Of a stretch of DNA of 64,000 bases, positions 25,299-32,760 are shown piece by piece. The first letter of the stretch is position 1; each line of letters starts with the position of its first letter. Both the position numbers and the translations under genes were made by a program. Where the stretch lies: the NCBI GenBank assembly GCA_025934735.1, contig JAICWP010000001.1:186001-250000 (forward strand), written 5' to 3'. The notes below the pieces were generated by a model that made no database searches, was not told where the DNA came from, and was given only the letters and a program-made list of their open reading frames with translations. Source of the DNA: Terriglobales bacterium (lineage in GTDB: Bacteria; Acidobacteriota; Terriglobia; Terriglobales; Acidobacteriaceae).

Positions 25299-26498
25299 TC
25301 AGCAGCCCGAGGCATGCGCCGGCGTGTTGTTTACAACTTCCTCCAGCCTGACCGGGTGATGATGAGCATTGGTCTTGCCGTGCTCCAGCAGCGACTTCAG
25401 CCGCACCATGTCATCGTCCAAAGCGTGCTTGGGATCAGCGCCAAAGACTTTGGAGATCGCATGCCCAATCACCCCGGCGGGCGGCACATAGGCGAGGCGA
25501 ATATGCGCCCGGGTGCCGGCATTTTCAGCATCGAGTTGCACCACGCCCGCGTTGGCCACCAGGGCTCCCGGGAGACTCCGCCAGGCCAGCACCTTATTCC
25601 GAACGTTTCGTGTGATTTCCGCGTCCCAGCTGATGGGGGCGCCGGCCGGACCGGCCACTGTCCAGCGATAGCGGTTGTCGCCCGTCTTCTTGACGGCCAG
25701 GATGTGTGACATGATGAGCGGCAACTTCTCGGCATCGGCCAGCAGTTCGTAAACCGCTTCTGCCGGAACATTCACGTGGATGGTTTTCTGCACGCGGATG
25801 CCGGCGGTTTCAGCCTCCCCCAAGCCCAGCAAATGCCGGGGCCCGATATTGCTGACCGCACGGCCCAGCAGGTTCACACCCAGCAGCCCGAGGGCAAAAC
25901 CGGTCCTGCCGCGGCGCCACGCGCCATAGGCCAGCATCAATCCGCCGGCGGTGCCGGCCAGGGCGCGCGTAGCCGGCGTCCAAGTCTCGTTGAGCAGTTC
26001 CGGAATAGGCACGGTTGTTGCACCCTGCAGGTCGGGAACATCAGCCTGCTGGTGCGCCTCCATCCGATTCTCGACGCTCGTGACACCAGGGACCGCGCGC
26101 ACCGCCCAGAGCACGCGGCGCACTTCATCCTGCATGACAGGCCCTTTCAAGGTGACGCACCCCTGCTTAGCTTCCACTTCGATGGCATGGGGATGGGAAC
26201 TAGCGCGTCCCAATCGGCTGCGCACCCGCTGCTGCAGCACTTGGTCGGTAACTGGCTTGGGAACGAGCAGGGAGAAGGCTTCGTCGGCGGTTCCCTGGGC
26301 GCGATGGAACAGGTCGCGCACTCCGCGATCCAGAGTCAGCTCCGCCTGATGCGCCAGGTACACGGCGCGGTCGCGCGCCATGGCTCGGCGCCTGCGACCA
26401 TGATCGGGATCGAGCATGTACATGAGCCGCGCCCCCAGGCTGAGGCCGCCGGCGAAAATGATGGTTTTTTCCAACTGGCATTTTGTGCGCGCTCGCAT
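25299..26498 (-). CDS. BON domain plus SRPBCC (polyketide cyclase-like) membrane protein
   Basis: A 399-residue protein. Residues about 11-30 form an N-terminal hydrophobic segment. A BON domain lies at about 82-148 (DQVLQQRVRSRLGRASSHPHAIEVEAKQG). Two short hydrophobic segments lie at about 178-195 and 198-215. The C-terminal part (about 237-370) is an SRPBCC hydrophobic-pocket domain (VNVPAEAVYELLADAEKLP). It probably sits in the inner membrane with the BON domain for lipid or envelope contact. The start at 26498 follows AGAGG; the longer frame to 26633 overlaps the Usp gene end and was rejected. It is downstream of the Usp gene, in keeping with a stress-response group. Confidence 0.78.
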   Translation of the reverse strand: MRARTKCQLEKTIIFAGGLSLGARLMYMLDPDHGRRRRAMARDRAVYLAHQAELTLDRGVRDLFHRAQGTADEAFSLLVPKPVTDQVLQQRVRSRLGRASSHPHAIEVEAKQGCVTLKGPVMQDEVRRVLWAVRAVPGVTSVENRMEAHQQADVPDLQGATTVPIPELLNETWTPATRALAGTAGGLMLAYGAWRRGRTGFALGLLGVNLLGRAVSNIGPRHLLGLGEAETAGIRVQKTIHVNVPAEAVYELLADAEKLPLIMSHILAVKKTGDNRYRWTVAGPAGAPISWDAEITRNVRNKVLAWRSLPGALVANAGVVQLDAENAGTRAHIRLAYVPPAGVIGHAISKVFGADPKHALDDDMVRLKSLLEHGKTNAHHHPVRLEEVVNNTPAHASGC

Positions 26499-26560
26499 GG
26501 CAATTTTCCTCTCTTGACGGCTGAGCTGGTGATGGGCAGCAAGGAAAGCGGCGTGAGCCC

Positions 26561-27466
26561 TTATTGCGGTCCGGCGCGCACAGTCAGCACTGGGCAGCCG
26601 GCATGGCACACCACCTGGTGCGCGCAGGCCCAAGGCAGATGGGCCATGAGCCGCGCCGAGCCCTGATGGCGCGCCCCCATCACAATTAAGCCGGCATCCA
26701 GGTCGCGTGCTAATTCCAGGATCTTTTCCGCGGGCTCGCCGGTGACCACGATGCTCTGTGGTTCGCGGGACAGTCCGGCATTAGACGGCACCTGTTTCTC
26801 CAGTTCCTGGCGTGCGTCGCGCAAGACTTGGTCCCGGTAGTACAGGGGCAAAGCCGTGATCTCCTCGATCACGTGAACGCAGCTGAGGCGGGCGCCATAG
26901 TGCACCGCCAGCCCCAGAGCATAGGGCAGCGCCTGCAGAGAAGCGGCGGAAAGGTCGCAAGCATAGAGAAGCTGGCGCAGCTTGCCGCCAGCGATTTCGT
27001 TGCGTTTGACGTCCGGGCCGATGGCCAGCACCGGACAGCTGACGCTGCGGAAAATCTCCTCCGCCACGGAGCCCAACAGCAGCTTCTTCAGGCCGGCGCG
27101 CCCGTGGGTGGCAATCACGACCAAGTCAATGCCGTGTTTCTTCACCATCTCCTGAAACACGATTTCGGTTGCGCCCTTCTGCAGCACCACCTCATAGCGG
27201 ACGCCGGCCAGAGGCGCCGAGCGCACGAAGGTGTCCATGGTGCGTTGGGCGCAAAAGCGCAGCTCATCCAGTTCGGAGGGCATCGGCTCCAGGGGAATCG
27301 CATGGCGCGGTTCCGGCGGAATGGCGTGGGCCACGAAGACAGTGGCTCCATAATGCCGCGCCAGGCCTACGGCGTAGGGCAGGGCGCGCTCCGCGTAGCC
27401 GGAAAAATCAGTGGTGAAGAGGATGTTTCTGAGGGATATCTGCGGGACTAGCTGAAGCGCCGCCAT
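26561..27466 (-). CDS. Tandem universal stress protein (two Usp domains)
   Basis: A 301-residue protein with two Usp domains: the first begins RNILFTTDFSGYAERALPYAV and ends GSVAEEIFRSVSCPVLAIG, with the GxxG..S nucleotide-binding pattern. The second begins RQLLYACDLSAASLQALPYAL and ends VVCHAGCPVLTV, less canonical in its glycine loop. GGAGG seven bases upstream fixes the start at 27466. It is the first gene of a minus-strand set with the BON-SRPBCC and zinc-ribbon genes. An inverted repeat about 100 bp upstream may be its control site. Confidence 0.88.
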   Translation of the reverse strand: MAALQLVPQISLRNILFTTDFSGYAERALPYAVGLARHYGATVFVAHAIPPEPRHAIPLEPMPSELDELRFCAQRTMDTFVRSAPLAGVRYEVVLQKGATEIVFQEMVKKHGIDLVVIATHGRAGLKKLLLGSVAEEIFRSVSCPVLAIGPDVKRNEIAGGKLRQLLYACDLSAASLQALPYALGLAVHYGARLSCVHVIEEITALPLYYRDQVLRDARQELEKQVPSNAGLSREPQSIVVTGEPAEKILELARDLDAGLIVMGARHQGSARLMAHLPWACAHQVVCHAGCPVLTVRAGPQ

Positions 27467-27561
27467 GGGACACCTCCGCTTCGGGCGGACTAGCACCACG
27501 TCGCGGCCTGAACCGCCCTAATATCTTTGTAATTCCGATAAGCTCTTGATGCAGTGATAAA

Positions 27562-27581
27562 AGTCACCCGCGACGGTGACT
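27562..27581. promoter_or_regulatory. Inverted repeat upstream of the Usp gene
   Basis: AGTCACC and GGTGACT form a perfect 7-bp inverted repeat separated by six bases, about 95 bp upstream of the Usp start and downstream of the hydroxyacid dehydrogenase stop. It could be an operator for the stress operon or a small hairpin at the end of the dehydrogenase transcript. No T-run follows on the minus strand. Confidence 0.35.
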
Positions 27582-27694
27582 CGGCGAGATTTCTTAGGCC
27601 ACGGACTCACGCGGATTTCATAAAGAGAGCTTAGGAATCCAAAAATCTGGGGGATGCGGTAGGTCCGTGGCAAGACTGAAGAGTGACCACTGGG

Positions 27695-28681
27695 TCAATA
27701 GCCTTTGCTCTTATCCACCACTCCCAGCAGGGGCTCGCCGGCCAGGAAGCGCCGAACGTTTTCTGAAATCAGAGCGTACTGGCGCTCCCACAGCCGTGGT
27801 GCCACCGAACCAGTATGGGGCGTGATGAGCACGTTATCCATATCCCAGAGCGGGGAATCAGGTGCCAACGGTTCTTTTTCAAGAACGTCGAGCGCGGCTG
27901 AGGCAATTGTTTTCTGCCTCAGCGCCTGGGCCAGTGCCGCCTCGTCCACCAGCACGCCCCGTCCCACGTTGACCAGGCAGGCGGTGGGACGCATTTGCGC
28001 CAGGCGCGTGGCATTCATCAGACGGTGAGTGGAGGAGGTCACAGGCGCGGCCAGGACCACGTAGTCGGAAGAGCCCAGCAGTTCACCTAACTGTCCGGAG
28101 CCATAAACCGCGGCCACTCCCTCGGCTCCGCCGCGTTCGGGATGCTCACGCACGGCGAGCACCCGCATTCCCAGGGCGGCCGCCCGCCTGGCAATTTCGC
28201 GTCCGATGCTGCCGAGCCCGATCAGGCCCAGCGTTGCGCCCTGCAACTCTCCCGGCATGGGGCCTTCGAGCCACATCTGTTCCTGTCCCCAAACATGCTG
28301 CTGCTGGAAGCGCACAGCGGCGGGAATTTTGCGCGCTACCGCGAACATCAGGGCCAGCGCCTGCTCGGCCACCACCGGCCCGTGCACCTGGCGCGAGTTG
28401 GTCACAATGACATCACTTTCCACCAGTTCAGGGAACATAAGCTGGTGGACGGCGGCGGCGGTGGAGTGAATCCAGCGCAGCTTGCGCGCGGCACGGAACT
28501 GTTCGGGGCGCAGCGACCAGGCCAGCGCCGCGTCGGAGTCGCGAATCTGCTGGGCAACGTCCGAATAGTCAGACAGCTGCACGATTGCCAGTTGCGGAAA
28601 TTGTGTTTGCAGCCGCTCGCGTACCCAGGCTGGAGCGGTCCACAGCTCAAAGCGATGATGCAGGGCAATCAGCAGTTTCAT
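27695..28681 (-). CDS. D-isomer-specific 2-hydroxyacid dehydrogenase
   Basis: A 328-residue NAD(P)-dependent dehydrogenase: LGLIGLGSIGREIARRAAALG is the cofactor fold. The catalytic triad is Arg in NVGRGVLVDE, Glu in VLEKEPLAPD and His in ITPHTGS. The family interconverts 2-keto acids and D-2-hydroxyacids (glyoxylate/hydroxypyruvate reductase-like members have this length), but the substrate is not deducible. It stands alone between two gaps of about 200 bp, on the same strand as the stress group but well separated from it. Confidence 0.87.
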   Translation of the reverse strand: MKLLIALHHRFELWTAPAWVRERLQTQFPQLAIVQLSDYSDVAQQIRDSDAALAWSLRPEQFRAARKLRWIHSTAAAVHQLMFPELVESDVIVTNSRQVHGPVVAEQALALMFAVARKIPAAVRFQQQHVWGQEQMWLEGPMPGELQGATLGLIGLGSIGREIARRAAALGMRVLAVREHPERGGAEGVAAVYGSGQLGELLGSSDYVVLAAPVTSSTHRLMNATRLAQMRPTACLVNVGRGVLVDEAALAQALRQKTIASAALDVLEKEPLAPDSPLWDMDNVLITPHTGSVAPRLWERQYALISENVRRFLAGEPLLGVVDKSKGY

Positions 28682-28895
28682 ACCGGTGCCCCATAGTTAT
28701 ATACGACGGAAGGTGGATCAGGATTGGGAGGTGGTCCTAAGAAGCGGCAAAGCGCTACCGACCCAGAACCGTGGAGCAAGCTCTCTCGATAGCGCCGCCA
28801 TTAGCCGGAAAAATTGAGTTGAGTTTACCCTGCTGATAATGAGTGTCCAGTACACAGGCGGGTTCGTTCAGCTTTCCCCATCGCGTCGACCTTCT

Positions 28896-29438
28896 TCATT
28901 CGGCGGGGCTCCACATCATGTCCACGCGCACGGGAATGTCGTTTTTGATAGGAATGGTGAGGAGCGAGGGCGGGGTGATCTTGAAATCAGAGACCTTCGC
29001 CGGAATGGTTCCGGTAAGCCGCAGGTTCTTCCCTTCGGCCGTGACCTGGAACGGGACCTGCTTATAGTCCGCCGTCTGGCCGGCAAACTGGACTTGCAGG
29101 TCGGCATGAATAGTCCCCGGCTTCAGTTCCGATTGTGGTATTCGGGTGCGCACTGTGACCATGGGGTATTCCGCGCCGCGCACGGCCTGAATCATGTGCA
29201 GGTCGCGGTTGCTGTCCCCCGAATCGAACGACTTGACCGGCGCGGCGATCAGGAACTCGCATTCATTCGCCTGGCAAATGCCCTTGCCGCGGGCGGCGTG
29301 GCTGACGCCCTCAATATGGTGCAAGGGGTGGGTCACAATATAAGTAAGGGTGGATTGCTGCAGGGTCCACTGGCTCTGGGCGGCGGCCGCCAGGGAAAAC
29401 GCCAGAACTGCGAGGACTATCAGTATTTTCCTGTGCAT
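28896..29438 (-). CDS. YceI-family periplasmic protein
   Basis: A 180-residue protein with a signal peptide (1-20, ending SLAAAAQ) and the YceI lipocalin-like barrel: WTLQQSTLTYIVTHPLHHIEGVS at the start and QSELKPGTIHADLQVQFAGQ later. Family members bind polyisoprenoid lipids in the periplasm. It begins 10 bp after the gene for a four-helix, His-rich b561-like membrane protein, the same pairing as E. coli yceJ-yceI, so the two probably work together. The start at 29438 gives a clean signal peptide. Confidence 0.82.
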   Translation of the reverse strand: MHRKILIVLAVLAFSLAAAAQSQWTLQQSTLTYIVTHPLHHIEGVSHAARGKGICQANECEFLIAAPVKSFDSGDSNRDLHMIQAVRGAEYPMVTVRTRIPQSELKPGTIHADLQVQFAGQTADYKQVPFQVTAEGKNLRLTGTIPAKVSDFKITPPSLLTIPIKNDIPVRVDMMWSPAE

Positions 29439-29448
29439 GGTCACGTCC

Positions 29449-30285
29449 TTAGAACTTGATCGAGACCGACAGAAGGGCCAGTCCGTAGGCACCCGCAGTG
29501 ACGATCGCCACCGGTCCGTGCAGATTGGCGATGCCGTGAACCTTCTCTCCGCGGCTCTTCTGCTGGTAGGCCAGCGCTCCGAGGATCGGCGTCAAAATCA
29601 TGCCCGGGCCGTGGATCCACGCCAGGGCTTTGTGCAGGCGGATGGGCCCGCGCGTTTTCTCTCCCTTGATTTTGGGAGCGGCGATGGCGAAGTAAGCGGT
29701 GGTGAAGTACATGCCCGCGGTCAGCGAACCCAGCCCCACGTGCAGGTCGCGGTTGGTCGAACTGGTAACCCGGCCTCCGGCGAATGTGCCCGTGATCACC
29801 GTGGCCAACATGGGCGCGGTGGTAATCAAGCCCAGCGTCTGATGAACTTTGAGCATGTGCGTGCGTCGGTTGAGGCGGGCCTGCTCCTGCGGATTGGCCT
29901 GCGTCTGGCTGTTGGGGAAGCCCAGGCTCTCCAGGGAAAGCCCGGAAGTTAACGTGACATTCAGAGTCTGGCTGGCGCCTGCCGACACAGTTACCTTTTG
30001 TGTGGTTGTGCTGAAGCCGTCGGCCGAAACCGAAATCTCGTAATCTCCTGGCGCGAGGTTAGGAACCGTGTACGCGCCCGCGGCGTCGCTCTGCGCCGGC
30101 GTGGACTTGCCTGTGGCCACGTCCTTCACGGAAATCTTGGCGCCCGGCACCGCCTGCCCCGAGGGGCCGGTAACCGTACCGGTGAGCGCAGCGCCAGTGG
30201 CCTGGGCGCGGGAGGCATCCGGAAACGCAATAAAGATGGCTAGGATTGCAACCGCGTAGACGAACCTTATCCTTTGTGGATTCAT
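29449..30285 (-). CDS. Regulatory-like (prealbumin-fold) domain fused to a four-helix b561-like membrane domain
   Basis: A 278-residue protein. A signal peptide or anchor (1-27) precedes a carboxypeptidase-regulatory-like domain (about 34-113: GTVTGPSGQAVPGAKISVKD). Residues 140-278 form four hydrophobic helices with paired histidines at positions 143/148, 182, 218/225 and 250/256, the layout expected of a haem-b-binding cytochrome b561-type unit. The exported domain would face the periplasm. GGAGG five bases upstream fixes the ATG. YceI follows after 10 bp. Haem binding is inference; a ferric reductase-like or quinone-linked role is possible. Confidence 0.62.
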   Translation of the reverse strand: MNPQRIRFVYAVAILAIFIAFPDASRAQATGAALTGTVTGPSGQAVPGAKISVKDVATGKSTPAQSDAAGAYTVPNLAPGDYEISVSADGFSTTTQKVTVSAGASQTLNVTLTSGLSLESLGFPNSQTQANPQEQARLNRRTHMLKVHQTLGLITTAPMLATVITGTFAGGRVTSSTNRDLHVGLGSLTAGMYFTTAYFAIAAPKIKGEKTRGPIRLHKALAWIHGPGMILTPILGALAYQQKSRGEKVHGIANLHGPVAIVTAGAYGLALLSVSIKF

Positions 30286-30577
30286 CGGGTCCTCCGGGCA
30301 GTACCTCGTCGTGGGGCGGATGTGGAGTTGGCAGGACGTGGCGGAAAAACATTGACGAGTGATGATTTTCGACAGCCGTACCCGAGCAGAGTGAAACATC
30401 GCCAATCGGCAATATCCAATGTTTCGCTTTCTTTACAATTGGTGTTTCTTGCGCAGAACTAAGCTATCCAAAAAGATGCACGCTGGCCGGGGTACGCGCC
30501 AAAATTATTGGGAAATTTTTGCGGCAGGAGGGAAGTTTCTCTTGGGCAGGACAGCTGATGCCGCAAACGGAGGAATC

Positions 30578-30598
30578 GCCGGGGCATGATGCCCCGGC
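30578..30598. repeat. Near-perfect palindrome downstream of the DEAD helicase
   Basis: GCCGGGGCAT and ATGCCCCGGC flank a single G, forming a very stable hairpin 32-52 bases past the helicase stop on the minus strand. There is no long T-run, so it is either a Rho-assisted transcript end or a REP-like element related to the GGGGC..GCCCC repeats at 14.5 kb. Confidence 0.55.
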
Positions 30599-30629
30599 CA
30601 CGTTCCTTATTTACCGAGACAAAGTTTTG

Positions 30630-31829
30630 CTAAACAAACACTTCTCCCGGCAGCGCGGTCAGAGTCCGCGACGCCAGCGTGTTTTGCACGAAGCGCCGGG
30701 GTTGCGCCATGTTATCGGCGTCAATCTGCTTGCGTTCCATCCGCAGTTGCAGGGTGCGCTCAATCAGGCGAAGCTCCAGGTTTTCAGCGGCGGTCACCAA
30801 GGTGGAAGCGCGTCCGCTGCCACCGGCTCGTCCGGTGCGTCCCACGCGATGGATGAAGTCTTCGGGCAGGGTGGGCAGGTCATAGTTGATGACGTGGGCC
30901 ACATCCTGAATGTCGAGCCCGCGGGAGGCTACGTCGGTGGCCACCAGCACACGGAAGCGGCCTTCGTCAAAGCCCTTCAGCGCGCCCGTGCGCTGCGATT
31001 GCGAGCGGTCGCCGTGAATCATGGCCGCGAGAAACCCTTCGCGCACCAGGTGTTTGGCCAGGCGCTCGGTGCCCCGCTTGGTACGGGCAAACACCAGCGT
31101 GCGTCCTTTTTCAGTGCGCAGCAGGTGGCAGAGCGCGTCGAATTTATTGCCCGCCGTCACCTCGAAAGCCTGCAGTTCCACGCTGTCCACCGGCTTGAGC
31201 GTGGAGCCCAGTGCGATGCGCACGGGGTTGCGGGTGTAGTCGCTCACCAGTCCCGCCACGGAAGCTTCCAGGGTCGCCGAAAAGCACATTGTCTGCCGCT
31301 GCCTGGGCAGCACGCCCGCAATGCGCCGCAGCGAGGGCAGGAATCCCATATCCAGCATGCGGTCGGCTTCGTCCAGCACCAGCACAGCCACGTGGCGCAG
31401 GTCCACCAGCTTGCGCCCGAGGAAGTCCTCCAAGCGTCCGGGAGTAGCCACCAGCACGCGCGCGCCGGAGCGAATCGCATCCAGTTGCCGCGATTCCGCG
31501 GCGCCGCCGATCACCAACGCGGCCGGGCGGAGCGATTTCCCGCGCAGTTGTTCAAACTGTTCGTGCACCTGCATGGCCAGTTCGCGCGTGGGAACCAATA
31601 CGAGGGCTTCCACTTGCCGCGAGGACGGCGATTGCAGCAGGCGTTCGATCATGGGCACGACGAAGGCCAGCGTCTTGCCGGTGCCGGTCTGGGCCGTAGC
31701 CATCAGGTCTTTGCCCGCAAGAGCGTGCGGGATCGCTGCCGCCTGGATAGGCGTCGGTATGTGAAATTGTGAAGCGGAGAGTCTCTGCTGCAATTGGGCA
31801 CACAGAGGCAGTTCAGTAAAGCTTGTCAT
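30630..31829 (-). CDS. DEAD-box ATP-dependent RNA helicase
   Basis: A 399-residue helicase with the full motif set: ATAQTGTGKT (I), PTRELA (Ia), TPGR (Ib), DEAD (II), SAT (III), HGDRSQSQR (IV-V region), ATDVASRGLDI (V) and HRVGRTGRAG (VI). The C-terminus is short, like RhlE/CsdA core-only members, without an extra RNA-binding domain. The start at 31829 opens with the Q-motif region (MTSFTELPLCAQLQQRL). It is transcribed divergently from an RRM-type RNA-binding protein gene across 447 bp; both types are common in cold adaptation and RNA turnover. Confidence 0.93.
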   Translation of the reverse strand: MTSFTELPLCAQLQQRLSASQFHIPTPIQAAAIPHALAGKDLMATAQTGTGKTLAFVVPMIERLLQSPSSRQVEALVLVPTRELAMQVHEQFEQLRGKSLRPAALVIGGAAESRQLDAIRSGARVLVATPGRLEDFLGRKLVDLRHVAVLVLDEADRMLDMGFLPSLRRIAGVLPRQRQTMCFSATLEASVAGLVSDYTRNPVRIALGSTLKPVDSVELQAFEVTAGNKFDALCHLLRTEKGRTLVFARTKRGTERLAKHLVREGFLAAMIHGDRSQSQRTGALKGFDEGRFRVLVATDVASRGLDIQDVAHVINYDLPTLPEDFIHRVGRTGRAGGSGRASTLVTAAENLELRLIERTLQLRMERKQIDADNMAQPRRFVQNTLASRTLTALPGEVFV

Positions 31830-32276
31830 TCGAATCGTAATCTTTCTGGAGAGGCGTCTCGCGAGACGCACTCAAGATGCGATTCGCGACGGTACAAAGG
31901 AAGCCACTCAATGGTTTATTTTGCGCTGGAACTAACGGAGAGCAGGAGTGCCAAGGAGGGGTCAGGCCGGAACTTCAGATCGGACTGCCGCGCCACCAGC
32001 GAACCGTGGTCACAAGCGTCTGGTTCAGTATAGCACCCCATGCCCCTTCGGCGCCGAGCCGGTGTTTATTACTAAAGTTCTGGGGCAGTCCACAGCCACA
32101 TGGCCACGCCGAACGCCCTCGGCGCAACCGGCAGCTTGCCAGTGGGTCAAAAGCGTATACTTGCAGCACCGCTTGAGCACGAAGACACTCAGCCTGTGCC
32201 TTCGCGATTGAGACGGCGCACAAGGCGGGTTCGCCTGCGCAACGAGTTGGGAAATTAATATCTGGAGAAGAACGCG
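31830..32276. other. Divergent intergenic region, 447 bp
   Basis: I find no credible gene here. It must hold the promoters of both the DEAD helicase and the RRM protein. Short open frames have no ribosome-binding site or recognisable product. A long leader for the RRM gene is plausible, because cold-regulated RNA-binding proteins often have one, but no specific structure was identified. Confidence 0.5.
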
Positions 32277-32621
32277 ATGAAGAACCTCTTTGTCGGCAAC
32301 CTGCCCCACAGCACCACGGAAGATGAACTGCGCTCCCTGTTCAGCGCCCACGGCAACGTAGAGAAGGTCAGCGTGGTCACCGATCGCGAGACCGGCCGTT
32401 CGCGCGGCTTTGCTTTTGTGGAAATGAGCGATGCCGGCGAGGCCGACAAGGCTGTTGCCGCTTTGAACGGCACCGACCTGGGCGGACGCGCCCTTAAGGT
32501 AAACGAGGCTCGCCCCAAAACCGACCGCGGCTTTGGAGGACAAGGGCAAGGCCGCTCCCGCGGCGGTTCCCGTGACGATTATCACGGCCACGCCCGCCAG
32601 CCGCGCGAACCCCGCTGGTAG
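32277..32621 (+). CDS. RRM-type RNA-binding protein
   Basis: A 114-residue protein with one RNA recognition motif: RNP2 LFVGNL (residues 4-9) and RNP1 RGFAFVEM (43-50). A Gly/Arg-rich tail (GFGGQGQGRSRGGSRDD) follows, the same architecture as cyanobacterial Rbp proteins and other bacterial glycine-rich RNA chaperones. TCTGGAGAAG about ten bases upstream supports the ATG. It is divergent from the DEAD helicase. Likely an RNA chaperone, perhaps cold-induced. Confidence 0.92.
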   Translation: MKNLFVGNLPHSTTEDELRSLFSAHGNVEKVSVVTDRETGRSRGFAFVEMSDAGEADKAVAALNGTDLGGRALKVNEARPKTDRGFGGQGQGRSRGGSRDDYHGHARQPREPRW

Positions 32622-32760
32622 CCGATTCCACCTGATCCGCCGCCGTGGACGCCCGCGGCGGCAGTTCGACAGAGCCAACGAATAACCCTCCGGCCCCATG
32701 CGCCCTCGGTGGGCGCGCAGCGGCGTTCAGTTCAAATTCAGAACTCGCACCGGGAGCGCC

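Noticed and set aside
30519-31772. A 417-codon open frame antisense to the DEAD helicase
   Set aside because: Its translation is His/Gln/Arg-rich without any fold; it is a by-product of GC-rich codon usage opposite a well-supported helicase.
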